DNA of 64,000 nucleotides. Source: Glycocaulis alkaliphilus (lineage in GTDB: Bacteria; Pseudomonadota; Alphaproteobacteria; Caulobacterales; Maricaulaceae). Each line of letters opens with the position of its first letter. The first letter of the stretch is position 1. The notes below the pieces were generated by a model. It saw only the letters and a list, made by a program, of their open reading frames with translations, had not been told where the DNA came from and did not search any database. Below are positions 27,421 to 36,570 of this stretch, one piece after another. The stretch spans positions 1,612,001 to 1,676,000 of the forward strand of contig NZ_CP018911.1 of NCBI RefSeq assembly GCF_004000605.1. Reading direction: 5' to 3'. The translations under genes and the position numbers were made by a program.

Positions 27421-28703
27421 TGGAACTCGCCATTCTCCTTGGCACATTGCTCCTTCTGCTGGCCATTGGCGTGCCAGTTGCCTTTGCGCTTCTGGGCGCA
27501 ACGCTGGTCGCCTTCGTCGTGCTCGACCTGCCCGCCATTGTCGCCGTGCAGCGCATGGCATCGGGCATGAGCGTGTTCTCGCTCATGGCGATACCCTTCT
27601 TCATCTTTGCCGGTGAGCTGATGCACCGGGCGGGCATCGCCGCGCGTCTGGTACGCATCGCCGAAGCGGCTTTCGGGCGCTCGCGCGGCGGGCTGGGACA
27701 GGTCGATGTCGGCGCGTCCATGCTGTTTGGCGCAGTATCCGGCTCGGCGGTGGCCAGCGTCTCCGCACTCGGCTCCACCCTGATGCCGATGATGAAGGAA
27801 AAGGGCTATGACACTGATTATGCGGTGAATGTCACCTCGACCTCCGCCGTGGTGGGCCTGCTCATTCCGCCCTCGCACAACATGATCATCTACGCTGCCG
27901 CAGCAGGTGTTGGTGTCAGCGTCGGCGAGCTGTTCATCGGCGGCATAGTTCCCGGCCTGCTGACCGGCGCGCTGCTAATGTTCGTCGCCTGGCTGGTCGC
28001 CGTGAAGCGCAATTATCCGCGCGGCGAGTTTCCCGGCTGGCCGGCTTTCGTGGCCGCGCTCGCCGCTGCCCTGCCCGGCCTGATGACCGCGGTCATTATC
28101 GTGGGCGGCATACTGGGCGGCTTCTTTACCGCTACCGAATCCTCGTCCATCGCGGTGATCTACACCCTCGCCGTGGCGGTGCTGGTCTACCGCTCGCTCA
28201 GCTTCAGGGCATTTCTTGATGCCACGCTGGCAGCGGCACGGACCACGGCCATGGTGCTCTTTATTATTGGCGCTGCCTCGGCCTTCGGCTGGGTGCTGGC
28301 AATCCTTGAAACACCCTCCCAGCTCGCCGCGCTGATCCTCTCGGTCACCGACAACCCCATCCTCATCCTGCTCATCATCAACCTGATACTGCTCGTGCTG
28401 GGCACGTTCATGGACATGTCGCCACTGATCGTGATCACGACGCCCATCTTCCTGCCCATTGCGGTGGGGCTGGGCATCGATCCGGTACATTTCGGGGTGA
28501 TCATGATGCTCAATCTGGGGATCGGGCTGGTCACGCCGCCCGTCGGCTCTGTCCTGTTCGTCGGCGCTGCCGTCGGCGGGATGCGCATGGAAGAGACCGT
28601 AAAGACAATCTGGCCCTTCTACGGGGCACTGGTGGCCGCCCTGATGGCGATCACCTATTTGCCCTTCCTGTCGATGGGGCTGGTGGACATGATGCGCGGC
28701 TAA
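27420..28703 (+). CDS. dctM: TRAP transporter large permease, DctM family (427 aa)
   Basis: Sodium-driven translocation subunit with about 12 membrane segments. Clear motifs: FSLMAIPFFIFAGELMHRAG, GASMLFGAVSGSAVASVSAL, TSTSAVVGLLIPPSHNMIIY, and the second-half repeat GTFMDMSPLIVITTPIFLPI with PVGSVLFVGAAVGG. The start shares a base with the dctQ stop (TGATG). The gene ends in a 4-base overlap with the convergent mgsA. It completes the lyase-DctPQM operon. Confidence 0.95.
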   Translation: MELAILLGTLLLLLAIGVPVAFALLGATLVAFVVLDLPAIVAVQRMASGMSVFSLMAIPFFIFAGELMHRAGIAARLVRIAEAAFGRSRGGLGQVDVGASMLFGAVSGSAVASVSALGSTLMPMMKEKGYDTDYAVNVTSTSAVVGLLIPPSHNMIIYAAAAGVGVSVGELFIGGIVPGLLTGALLMFVAWLVAVKRNYPRGEFPGWPAFVAALAAALPGLMTAVIIVGGILGGFFTATESSSIAVIYTLAVAVLVYRSLSFRAFLDATLAAARTTAMVLFIIGAASAFGWVLAILETPSQLAALILSVTDNPILILLIINLILLVLGTFMDMSPLIVITTPIFLPIAVGLGIDPVHFGVIMMLNLGIGLVTPPVGSVLFVGAAVGGMRMEETVKTIWPFYGALVAALMAITYLPFLSMGLVDMMRG

Positions 28704-29062
28704 CGGCCGATAATGACTTCCGCGCTCGCCCGGTTGAGCGCGAGGGGAATGTCGTAAAGCACGGCAAGGCGCGTGAGCGCCTTCACGTCGACATCGTGTG
28801 GCTGCGGGCTCAGCGGATCGGTGAAGAAGATCAGCGCGTCCAGGCGTCCTTCGGCAATCATCGCGCCCAGCTGCTGGTCTCCGCCCAGAGGCCCGCTCTT
28901 CAGGGCAGTCACCTTCAGCTCCGGATAGGCTTCCATGAGCCGCCGCCCCGTCGTGCCGGTGGCGTAAAGCTCCAGCCCCCCAATCTGCTCGAGATGCTCC
29001 CCCACCCAGTCGAGCAGGACCGGTTTGCACGCATCGTGGGCAACAAGACCGAGTGATTTCAT
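28700..29062 (-). CDS. mgsA: Methylglyoxal synthase (120 aa)
   Basis: Converts dihydroxyacetone phosphate to methylglyoxal plus phosphate, a bypass used when triose phosphates pile up. Family features: LVAHDACKPVLLDWV, ATGTTGRRLMEA with the phosphate site, and KSGPLGGDQQLGAMIAEGRL, whose Asp is the catalytic base, then IFFTDPLSPQPHDVDVKAL. It is a little shorter than the 150-residue E. coli enzyme but has all core motifs. It converges on dctM with overlapping stops and may balance the triose phosphate delivered by the Entner-Doudoroff route. Confidence 0.93.
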   Translation of the reverse strand: MKSLGLVAHDACKPVLLDWVGEHLEQIGGLELYATGTTGRRLMEAYPELKVTALKSGPLGGDQQLGAMIAEGRLDALIFFTDPLSPQPHDVDVKALTRLAVLYDIPLALNRASAEVIIGR

Positions 29063-29081
29063 CGCCGTTTAGTACTCCAGG

Positions 29082-29117
29082 CAAAGAAAACCCCGGACCA
29101 GTACAACCAGTCCGGGG
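29082..29117 (-). terminator. Rho-independent terminator after the TonB receptor gene
   Basis: CCCCGGAC (29091-29098) and GTCCGGGG (29110-29117) form an 8-bp stem. Read on the minus strand it is followed by TTTTCTTTG, so it ends transcription leaving the receptor gene before mgsA. Confidence 0.8.
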
Positions 29118-29142
29118 CCAAAGAAGCTACTATCGGGAGAGA

Positions 29143-31878
29143 TCAGTAGCGATAGCGGACACCGAACAGGTATTCACGGCCGGTATGGTGATAGACCGAC
29201 ACCCTGTTGGTGCTGTCGGCGTACTGGTCGTTGAATTCGTCGGTCAGGTTGATCCCGTCGAAGGTCAGCGTCACGTTGTCGGTGAGCTGGTAGCGCACCG
29301 CTGCATCGACGTTGAACGTGCGGTTCTTGCCTTCCTCGTCATTCCCGTTCCGGCCCGGGAACTGGGTGAGATAGGGGTCACGCCCGTTGAAGGACACACG
29401 CGCGCTCAGGCGGTCATCCTCATAGTAGAGCGTGGCGTTGTAGGAACTGCGGGACAGGCCGGTCAGCTGGTTGGTGCCAGCCGCGCCGTAATTCACCTCG
29501 GAGTCCACCCAGGTGTAGTTCATCACCGCGCCGAACCGGTCGAACGGTGCGGGCAGGAAGTTGAACGGGCGCACCCACTGCACTTCGAAGCCGCGCAGAT
29601 CACCGCCCTCACCGTTCACGTTCCGGCTGACATCGACCAGCGGGTCAAGCCCGGCTGCAAGGTCCGCTGCCAGCGGCGTGCCGCCCGCCACGGCCGAATT
29701 CGGCAGGCCGGTTGCGCTGTAGGGCATGGTGTCAGTGGCGCGGGCCACAAACGAGCCGATATCCTTGTAGAACAGGGCGACGGCGAACATTGAATCGTCT
29801 TCAAAATACCATTCAGCGCTGAGGTCGTAATTGTTCGCACGGAAAGGCTCGAGGAACGGGTTGCCGTAGTTCACAGTGTAGGCCGTGCCCGACACCGAAC
29901 CGCCCGGGGTGAGTGCGCCCAGCGACGGCCGGCTCATCACCTGGGCTGCACCAAAGCGCAGGACCATGTTGCTGGTCGGCTCGATGGCGAGGTTGAGGCT
30001 CGGCAGGGTGTCAGTGTATTCATTATCCACCGTCACCTCGACGTTGGAGATGATGCCGGTCGAGCTGGTCTCGGTGCGCACGACGCGGACGCCGAAATCA
30101 CCGCGAACCGGCATACCTGCCCAGTCGGTGCTGAAAGCGGCCTGTACGTAGCCGCCAAGGTTTTGTTCCTCAACGTTACGGATATTGCCGACGAACGGCA
30201 CCAACGGACGCTGGTAGAGGCCGACCATGCTGGCAACCGCGTTCACGTCCGGAATGAGCCAGCTCGTCACATTGCCAGATGGCATGCCGAGGCCACTGCC
30301 AAAGCCGGTAACCTGCGTGGACATGGCCGCCGTCACCGGCATCCACTGGGCTTCCGGCAGCAGAAGGTCGCGGCGCGCCTCCCAGCTGTCAAACTCATAG
30401 CTCTTCCAGTTGAGGCCGCCGCGCAGAGTGAACACCTCGTTCAGATCGAACTCGGCATTGAACTGGGCGGTCGTATAGGTGTTGTCCACATAGTTCGGGC
30501 GGTCACGCGTTTCGGTCAGCAGATAATTGCTGGGATCGTTGACGTCGAAACCCCATTCGATGAGCGGCGTGCGATCATTCTGACGGTAGTCATACATGAA
30601 TCCCGGAGCGTCGAAATTGGTGAACAGGATGGTCGCCTGAACCGGGTTGGAGAAGTTCGACTCTGCCCGACCAAGTACGCCGTCCACCCGGAAGCGGTTG
30701 GAGAAGTCGTGGCTCAGGGACAGCGTGTACTGCGTGAACTCCGTTGTCAGCTCGTCATACCGGTGTTCGGCGTAGATGTCGTTATTGTCGAACCGGCCGT
30801 AGATCAGGTTGTTATTGCTGTCGATCGCGTAGTCGGTGACGATTTGTGCCGGCTTGCCGATAAGGGCGGGCGTGCCGCTGCCGCCGCGAGAGAAGGAGAA
30901 GTTCTCCAGAAACTGCTCGCTACGCGTCGCATCAAAGCGCGAATAGAGCGCATCGAACGTGATCTCGGTCGCTGCGCCCGGACGCCATTGCAGCGAGCCG
31001 GTCAGGCCCAGGCGCTCCTGGTCATGCACCAGACGGCCGTAGCGGGGGATGCGCGGATGAAAGGCGTTATTGACCGCATCCACTTCACCCGCGTTAGCGC
31101 ACGCGGTACACGCCGCAAAGCTGTTGGCGTTCTGCCAGCGGACGGTCGAGTGACCTTCTTCAAGCTGTGAACGGTTGGAGTAGGCGACCGACAGCAGCCA
31201 GCCAAACGTGCCGTCGGCGTTCTGGTCCGCAATAAGGCCAGTCAGGCGCGGATTGAACTCCTCGGACAGATCATTGTAGCCGATCTGGGCCCCACCAGCG
31301 AAGGTAAAGCCGTTATAGTCGAAGGGACGGGCCGTGCGCAGATCGACCGTGGCACCAAGTGAGCCTTCATCCACCGACGCCGATTGCGTCTTGCGGATCA
31401 CCACCGACTGGAAAAGCTCCGAGGCGAAGGTATTGAAGTCGAAGGAGCGCGAGCGGTTGCCGCCGCCCGATGAGTCCGTACCGCCCGTCACACTCAGGGC
31501 TTCCATACCGTTGATCCGCACGCGCGAGAAATCAGGGCTGAGCCCGCGCACCGTGATCTGCCGGCCCTCACCGGCATCGCGGTCAATCGCCACGCCGGGA
31601 AGGCGCTGAATGGCTTCGGCCAGATTGAGATCCGGAAAAGCAGCAATGTCGTCGGCGACGATGGCATCGACAACGCCCGTCTCTTCGCGTTTCAGGGCTG
31701 CGGCGGCCTGCAGGCCGGCCCGGTAGCCCGTGACAGTAATGGTTTCGGTGGGACCGCTCGCGGCCTGTTCGGCCTCCTGAGCGTTTGCCGGTACCGTGGC
31801 GAGCGCCGTAGCCAGTCCGATGGCGGAAACGCCGGTCAGCCAATAGCGCGCACGCGCCATTCCAATGGTCGTGGACAT
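29143..31878 (-). CDS. TonB-dependent outer-membrane receptor, uronate cluster (911 aa)
   Basis: Energy-coupled import of large substrates, here probably pectin oligosaccharides. A signal peptide ends near residue 33 (VPANAQ-E). The TonB box region is ETITVTGYRAGLQ. The plug follows (FPDLNLAEAIQRLPGVAID, RQITVRGLSPDFSRVRINGM), then a 22-strand-type barrel ending in REYLFGVRYRY with a terminal aromatic residue. GGGGAGGAA precedes the ATG. Two operator copies lie within 200 bases upstream, the strongest tie to the LacI regulon. No FecA-type signalling domain is seen. The specific ligand is inferred. Confidence 0.92.
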   Translation of the reverse strand: MSTTIGMARARYWLTGVSAIGLATALATVPANAQEAEQAASGPTETITVTGYRAGLQAAAALKREETGVVDAIVADDIAAFPDLNLAEAIQRLPGVAIDRDAGEGRQITVRGLSPDFSRVRINGMEALSVTGGTDSSGGGNRSRSFDFNTFASELFQSVVIRKTQSASVDEGSLGATVDLRTARPFDYNGFTFAGGAQIGYNDLSEEFNPRLTGLIADQNADGTFGWLLSVAYSNRSQLEEGHSTVRWQNANSFAACTACANAGEVDAVNNAFHPRIPRYGRLVHDQERLGLTGSLQWRPGAATEITFDALYSRFDATRSEQFLENFSFSRGGSGTPALIGKPAQIVTDYAIDSNNNLIYGRFDNNDIYAEHRYDELTTEFTQYTLSLSHDFSNRFRVDGVLGRAESNFSNPVQATILFTNFDAPGFMYDYRQNDRTPLIEWGFDVNDPSNYLLTETRDRPNYVDNTYTTAQFNAEFDLNEVFTLRGGLNWKSYEFDSWEARRDLLLPEAQWMPVTAAMSTQVTGFGSGLGMPSGNVTSWLIPDVNAVASMVGLYQRPLVPFVGNIRNVEEQNLGGYVQAAFSTDWAGMPVRGDFGVRVVRTETSSTGIISNVEVTVDNEYTDTLPSLNLAIEPTSNMVLRFGAAQVMSRPSLGALTPGGSVSGTAYTVNYGNPFLEPFRANNYDLSAEWYFEDDSMFAVALFYKDIGSFVARATDTMPYSATGLPNSAVAGGTPLAADLAAGLDPLVDVSRNVNGEGGDLRGFEVQWVRPFNFLPAPFDRFGAVMNYTWVDSEVNYGAAGTNQLTGLSRSSYNATLYYEDDRLSARVSFNGRDPYLTQFPGRNGNDEEGKNRTFNVDAAVRYQLTDNVTLTFDGINLTDEFNDQYADSTNRVSVYHHTGREYLFGVRYRY

Positions 31879-31948
31879 TCTTCTTCCTCCCCTTTGGCCG
31901 CTGTTTTCAGCTTGCCTTGATTTTGGTTTCGAGCCCTAGCGATTTGCC

Positions 31949-31968
31949 TATGACACCGGTAGCAATTT
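31949..31968. promoter_or_regulatory. LacI-type operator, proximal, before the TonB receptor (site 3 of 6)
   Basis: TATGACACCGGTAGCAATTT holds the shared 10-mer at 31951-31960, about 75 bases upstream of the receptor ATG, a position that would block or overlap a promoter. Confidence 0.7.
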
Positions 31969-32048
31969 TGCGGCCAAAGAGAGGCTGGCTCGTATGCTTC
32001 CTGCGATCAGGGCGTCACGCATCAGAATCCCAGCTGACTATGCCGGAA

Positions 32049-32068
32049 AATGACACCGGTAACAATAA
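32049..32068. promoter_or_regulatory. LacI-type operator, distal, before the TonB receptor (site 4 of 6)
   Basis: AATGACACCGGTAACAATAA holds the 10-mer at 32051-32060, exactly 100 bases from the proximal copy, between the kduD stop and the receptor. Paired operators of this kind can support looping. Confidence 0.7.
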
Positions 32069-32109
32069 TCGTTAGAAATTTTCTTTTTCGCCAATTAAAT
32101 TGCTTTAGA

Positions 32110-32868
32110 TCAACGGGATAGCCATCCACCGTCGACAGCCAGAACGGTTCCGTGGACATAATCTGCCGCAGGTGAGGACAGGAATACGGCGGCTCCGCCA
32201 AGGTCTTCTGGCGCCCCCCAGCGGCCCGCCGGAATGCGCGCGAGAATCTCACGGTTCCGGGTCTCGTCCGCACGTAGGGCATCGGTATTGTTGGTGGCGA
32301 AATAGCCGGGCGCGATGGCGTTCACATTGATGCCTTTTGACGCCCACTCATTGGCGAGAAGTTTCGTCAGCCCTGCAACCCCGCTCTTGGACGAGGTGTA
32401 GGAAGCAACGCGTATCCCGCCCTGGAAGGAGAGCATCGAGGCGATGTTGATGATCTTTCCACCCTTGCCCTTCTCCACCATGTGGCGGGCCACGGCCTGT
32501 GACAGGAAGAAGACCGATTTCAGGTTGACGTTCATCACCTGATCCCAGTCCTCTTCAGTAAATTCCAGCGCATCATTGCGGCGGATGATCCCGGCATTGT
32601 TGACGAGGATATCAACCCCGCCGAGCGCGGCGGCCGCTTCGTCCACGACATCGCCGACAATCGACGGATCGCCAAGATCAGCCCTGATCTCGACGAAGCG
32701 CCGCCCGGCCGCTTCGACCATTCTGCCGGTGTCGGCAGCACTGGACCGGCCCACGGCAGCGATGTCCGCACCGGCTTCGGCCAGCGCCACGGCAATCGCC
32801 TGACCAAGCCCCGTATTGGCACCGGTAACCAGTGCGGTCTTGCCCGCAAGCGAAAAGGAAGCAGCCAT
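32110..32868 (-). CDS. kduD: 2-Deoxy-D-gluconate 3-dehydrogenase / DKI reductase KduD (252 aa)
   Basis: NAD(H)-linked SDR enzyme that reduces 2,5-diketo-3-deoxygluconate to 2-keto-3-deoxygluconate in pectin breakdown. SDR motifs: TGANTGLGQAIAVALAEAG (cofactor), NNAGIIRRNDALEF, the catalytic Ser and Tyr-x-x-x-Lys in SMLSFQGGIRVASYTSSKSG, and APGYFATNNTDALR, which is typical of KduD. It starts 9 bases after kduI in the same operon. Family and partner together make the call strong. Confidence 0.93.
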   Translation of the reverse strand: MAASFSLAGKTALVTGANTGLGQAIAVALAEAGADIAAVGRSSAADTGRMVEAAGRRFVEIRADLGDPSIVGDVVDEAAAALGGVDILVNNAGIIRRNDALEFTEEDWDQVMNVNLKSVFFLSQAVARHMVEKGKGGKIINIASMLSFQGGIRVASYTSSKSGVAGLTKLLANEWASKGINVNAIAPGYFATNNTDALRADETRNREILARIPAGRWGAPEDLGGAAVFLSSPAADYVHGTVLAVDGGWLSR

Positions 32869-32877
32869 GGTCAGACC

Positions 32878-33726
32878 CTATTTCAGCTGGCAAATATCAA
32901 GGACGTTCATGTCGGTATAGTCGAGATTCTCGCCCGCCATCGCCCAGATGAAGATGTAGTTGGACACGCCCGAGCCCATATGGATCGACCAGGGTGGCGA
33001 GATCACCGCTTCCTTGTCGGAGACCACGATGTGGCGGGCATTGTCCGCCTCACCCATGAAGTGGAAGACGCGGCCCTTCTCGCCCAGCCCGAAGTAGAAA
33101 TAGATTTCCGAGCGCCGGTCATGCAGGTGCGGCGGCATGGTGTTCCATACGCTGCCGGGTTTCAGGATGGTCATGCCCATCAGAAGCTGAGCAGACTGGC
33201 ACACGCCCGGCACCACGAACTGGTAGATCGTGCGCTGATTGCTCTCTTCCATCGTGCCGCGCTCCAGGGGCGTGGCCTGCGCAATGGATATTTTCTTCAC
33301 TTCGTAGGCCGCATGGGCCGGACAGGAGACCAGATAGAACTGCGCGGGCTTGTCCGTGGACGCGGTCTCGAACACCACCTCCTTGCAGCCCATGGGCAGG
33401 TAGAGCGCGTCCTTTTCGGCGAGCTCATGGCGCGTGCCATCGACAATGATAGCGCCGGGCCCCTCGCCCACATTGACCGCCGCCATTTCGCGGCGTTCCA
33501 GGAAGGGATGGCCCTTGGCCGATTCCGGCTCGGTCTGCGCCGGCAGCGCAAGTGGCTTGCCATCCGGGGAGGCGCCGCCGATCACAAAGCGCTCGTTGTG
33601 GGAATAGACCAGGGTGATCTTGCCCGGCGCGAACAGGCCATCGGCCAGATAGCGCTCGCGCAGCGCGTCATTGGAGGCACCGTCCATCATGTCCGGATGG
33701 GTGGCTTGCAGGGTCTTCTTGAACAT
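32878..33726 (-). CDS. kduI: 5-Keto-4-deoxyuronate isomerase (282 aa)
   Basis: Isomerises 5-keto-4-deoxyuronate, the product of unsaturated galacturonate, to 2,5-diketo-3-deoxygluconate. Motifs: [19 protein letters not shown] near the start, and the metal site [18 protein letters not shown] (His, His, Glu), then [20 protein letters not shown] and the ending [10 protein letters not shown], all standard for KduI. The start at 33726 gives the usual 280-residue length. It sits between uxaC and kduD in one transcript. Confidence 0.96.
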   Translation of the reverse strand: MFKKTLQATHPDMMDGASNDALRERYLADGLFAPGKITLVYSHNERFVIGGASPDGKPLALPAQTEPESAKGHPFLERREMAAVNVGEGPGAIIVDGTRHELAEKDALYLPMGCKEVVFETASTDKPAQFYLVSCPAHAAYEVKKISIAQATPLERGTMEESNQRTIYQFVVPGVCQSAQLLMGMTILKPGSVWNTMPPHLHDRRSEIYFYFGLGEKGRVFHFMGEADNARHIVVSDKEAVISPPWSIHMGSGVSNYIFIWAMAGENLDYTDMNVLDICQLK

Positions 33727-33769
33727 GGTGGAGGTCCTTTTTTTTGCGGGAAATGGGCTGTGAAAGGAG

Positions 33770-35224
33770 TCAGGCGTGCTGGCGCGCAGGGTCGGCCATG
33801 GGCGGCGCATCCAGCCTGTAGGCGCGTTTGGCAAGTGTGTAAGCGAGCTCCACGGCGAGCTCTGCAGCTTCGTCCATCTCCATGCGGTGCTCGGCAACAA
33901 GCCGCGCGAGGAAGCTGCAATCGACGCGCCGCGCCACATCATGGCGGGCGGGGATGGAGAGGAAGGCACGAGTATCGTCGTTAAAACCGACCGTGTTGTA
34001 GAAGCCGGCTGTCTCGGTGGTCTGCTCGCGGAAGCGTCGCATGCCTTCCGGACTGTCATGGAACCACCAGGCGGGCCCCAGCTTCAGTGCCGGATAGTGC
34101 CCGGCCAGCGGTGCCAGCTCGCGCGCATAGGCGCTTTCATCCAGCGTGAAGACGATGATGGAGAGCGCCGGATCATTGCCAAACCGGTTCAGCAGCGGCT
34201 TGAGCGCGCGCACGTAATCGGTGCGGGTGGGAATATCCGCCCCCTTGTCACGGCCATGGCTGTCAAACAGCGGGCCATTATGGTTGCGGAATGATCCGGG
34301 ATGTATCTGAAGGACCAGACCGTCATCCAGGCTCATCTTGGCCATCTCGGTCAGCATCTGGGCGCGGAAAAGCTCATTGTCTTCCACCGAGGACTGGCCT
34401 TTCACTACCCGCGAAAACAGTGCCTGTGCCTCTGCGCCGGAAAGGTCCGCCGTTAGCGCGGTCGGGTGGCCATGATCGCTGGACGTGGCTCCGGCAGCGA
34501 TGAAGTCAGCCCGGCGCACGCGATGGGCCTCCAGATACCCCTTCCACGAATAGACATCGAGATTGGTGATGTCGCCAAAGGCTTCCAGCGCACCTTCAAA
34601 CGCTTCGTGATCGGCGTCGATGACCGGATCGGGCCGGTAGGCCGTGATCACGCGCCCGCCCCAGCCAGAGCGTGCAATGGCATGGTGATGGTCCAGCGTG
34701 TCGGTCGGCCCTTCAGTGGTCGCCAGCACCTCGATATTGAACCGGTCAAAAAGGGCGCGCGGGCGGAACGCCTTCGTCTTCAGCGCCGCGTCGATGACGT
34801 CATAATAGTGATCTGCCGTCTGCGCGCTCAGGCGCACATCCAGCCCGAAAACCTCAACGAACACATGGTTCAGCCACATCGCGGACGGCGTGCCCCGGAA
34901 AAGGTGGAAATGCGCCGCAAATGTTCGCCACGCCTCGCGCGTATCCGTGTCCGGTGCGCCCGCCCTTGACGGTACTCCCAGCGCCTCCAGCGGCACGCCC
35001 TGACTGTACAGCAGGCGGTAGAGATAATGATCCGGGGCCAGCAGGAGCGTGGCAGGGTCTGAGAAAGACTCGTTGAGGGAGAACCACGACGGATCGGTAT
35101 GGCCGTGCGGACTGATGATCGGCAAGGCACGGACGGCCGCATATAGCTCGCGCGCAATCCCTCGCGTCGTCCGGTCTGCCGGAAACAGACGGTCAGGGCT
35201 CAGCGTCAGCGGCTGATCGGACAT
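33770..35224 (-). CDS. uxaC: Uronate isomerase UxaC (484 aa)
   Basis: Converts D-galacturonate to tagaturonate and D-glucuronate to fructuronate in the cytoplasm. Amidohydrolase-type features: [15 protein letters not shown] with metal-ligand histidines, [46 protein letters not shown], and [13 protein letters not shown]. The gene has GGGGAGGAAGG right before the ATG and a LacI-type operator 55 bases upstream. It is the first gene of uxaC-kduI-kduD. Confidence 0.96.
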   Translation of the reverse strand: MSDQPLTLSPDRLFPADRTTRGIARELYAAVRALPIISPHGHTDPSWFSLNESFSDPATLLLAPDHYLYRLLYSQGVPLEALGVPSRAGAPDTDTREAWRTFAAHFHLFRGTPSAMWLNHVFVEVFGLDVRLSAQTADHYYDVIDAALKTKAFRPRALFDRFNIEVLATTEGPTDTLDHHHAIARSGWGGRVITAYRPDPVIDADHEAFEGALEAFGDITNLDVYSWKGYLEAHRVRRADFIAAGATSSDHGHPTALTADLSGAEAQALFSRVVKGQSSVEDNELFRAQMLTEMAKMSLDDGLVLQIHPGSFRNHNGPLFDSHGRDKGADIPTRTDYVRALKPLLNRFGNDPALSIIVFTLDESAYARELAPLAGHYPALKLGPAWWFHDSPEGMRRFREQTTETAGFYNTVGFNDDTRAFLSIPARHDVARRVDCSFLARLVAEHRMEMDEAAELAVELAYTLAKRAYRLDAPPMADPARQHA

Positions 35225-35273
35225 GGCCTTCCTCCCCGGTCTCGTATCATCGCGCCGGTATTTTCCGCCTCTT

Positions 35274-35292
35274 TGGTAACCGGTGTCATGCT
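35274..35292. promoter_or_regulatory. LacI-type operator before uxaC-kduI-kduD (site 5 of 6)
   Basis: TTGGTAACCGGTGTCATGC carries the 10-mer on the minus strand (35279-35288), in the 107-base gap between the regulator gene and uxaC. Confidence 0.75.
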
Positions 35293-35331
35293 ATATTTCA
35301 AGGCTGCCCACAGGTCAGTGAGCGTGCGGCC

Positions 35332-36411
35332 TCAGCGCGGTCCGGCCGTCGATTCCCTTACCGCGAGACCAGGCCGCACGTCCGGTTGGCTCGCGCTGCG
35401 ATTACCCTCCGCGCTTGCCAGTTCGATCAGTTTTTCAGCCGCGAAACGCCCCATATCACGGATCGGCAGGCGCACCGATGTCAGCGGGGGCCAGAGACGC
35501 GCGGCCATCGGGCTGTCGTCATAGCCGATAACCGAAAGATCACCGGGTATGGAAACTCCGGCATCGCGTGCGGCGGTGTAGACACCTGCCGCCATCTCGT
35601 CATTGCCGGTGAAGATGGCCGTCGGCGGCGTGTCCATGGCAAGGAGCTGGCGTGCGCAGGCGACGCCGGAATCGTATGTGTAGGCACCTTCAACCACATA
35701 ACGGTCTTCAAGCGACAGCCCGCACTCTTCCAGGCCTTCGGCAAACCCGCGGCGGCGTTCATGGGACGAGCGGAAACTTGGCAGGCCACTGATGAAGGCG
35801 ACATGGCGGTGTCCGAGATCGGCGAGATGACGGGCCGCCTCCGCCGCCCCTGCCGCGTCATGCGTGACAATCATGCGTTCAGCCTCGTCCAGCGAAACCG
35901 AGGCGACGCGCACATAGGGGCAGTCCAGATCACGCAGCATCGCCACAAGCTCGTCATCTTCGGACACCGAAGGTGTCAGCACGACACCAAAGAGTTTGAG
36001 TTGTTCCACAAAAGTCTGGACCTGATCGAGAAAGCCCGGATCGGCCCTGTTGCAGGGATGAACGACAAGCTCCAGTCCGGAATCGCGTACCGCATCCAGA
36101 ATGCCCTGCTGGACATTGACCACATATTGCGGGTTCGGATTGTCATAGATCATCCCGATCAGGAATGAGCGGCGGAAAGCCAGCCCCCTCGCCTGCGGGT
36201 CGGGCCGGTAACCCAGCTCCTTGATGATCGCATTGACCTTGTCACGCGTTTCTACCTTTACGAAAGGCGAACGGTTGATGACCCGGCTGACGGTTTTTTT
36301 CGATACGCCGGCCAGGCGCGCAATATCGTTGATCGTGGCGCGTCTGCGTACGGTTGCGTTGCCACCGGCGCTGTCGGAAGCGGTCTGTGAACGCAGAGGT
36401 TTGCTGTTCAT
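35332..36411 (-). CDS. LacI-family transcriptional regulator of the uronate regulon (359 aa)
   Basis: Probable repressor controlled by a uronate-derived ligand. The N-terminal helix-turn-helix is ATINDIARLAGVSKKTVSRV, followed by the hinge helix and the periplasmic-binding-protein-like domain (GMIYDNPNPQYVVNVQQGIL, HRHVAFISGLPSFRSSHER, AIFTGNDEMAAGVYTA, DLSVIGYDD). The ATG at 36411 gives an N-terminal lead of 25 residues; an ATG at 36461 is an alternative. It lies amid the operators and diverges from uxaA, with one operator in the shared promoter region, which suggests autoregulation. Repressor versus activator cannot be read directly. Confidence 0.92.
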   Translation of the reverse strand: MNSKPLRSQTASDSAGGNATVRRRATINDIARLAGVSKKTVSRVINRSPFVKVETRDKVNAIIKELGYRPDPQARGLAFRRSFLIGMIYDNPNPQYVVNVQQGILDAVRDSGLELVVHPCNRADPGFLDQVQTFVEQLKLFGVVLTPSVSEDDELVAMLRDLDCPYVRVASVSLDEAERMIVTHDAAGAAEAARHLADLGHRHVAFISGLPSFRSSHERRRGFAEGLEECGLSLEDRYVVEGAYTYDSGVACARQLLAMDTPPTAIFTGNDEMAAGVYTAARDAGVSIPGDLSVIGYDDSPMAARLWPPLTSVRLPIRDMGRFAAEKLIELASAEGNRSASQPDVRPGLAVRESTAGPR

Positions 36412-36543
36412 TGGTGTGCCCTGGGCGAATCCCGACGGTACGGACCCGAATATCGACATAGCATGGCGCGCAGGCATTGTGGCAAATCCCTGTACACGTC
36501 CGCCCGAGCCGCGTGACTGGCGCTGCGTTATTGCTTGACCTCG

Positions 36544-36562
36544 GCTGACACCGGTTTCCATA
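36544..36562. promoter_or_regulatory. LacI-type operator before uxaA-uxuB-kdgK (site 6 of 6)
   Basis: GCTGACACCGGTTTCCATA has the 10-mer at 36546-36555, between the divergent regulator gene and uxaA, only 15 bases before the uxaA ATG. Binding here would cover the start region of the message. Confidence 0.75.
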
Positions 36563-36570
36563 TTGCCGCC

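Noticed and set aside
27975-29084. A 369-codon minus-strand frame opposite dctM and in another frame over mgsA
   Set aside because: It overlaps two well-supported genes, has no family features and no start signals.
32815-32834. GGCACCGGTAACCAGT inside kduD as another operator
   Set aside because: It encodes the conserved cofactor-binding glycine region and differs in the key A of the 10-mer, so it is most likely coding coincidence.
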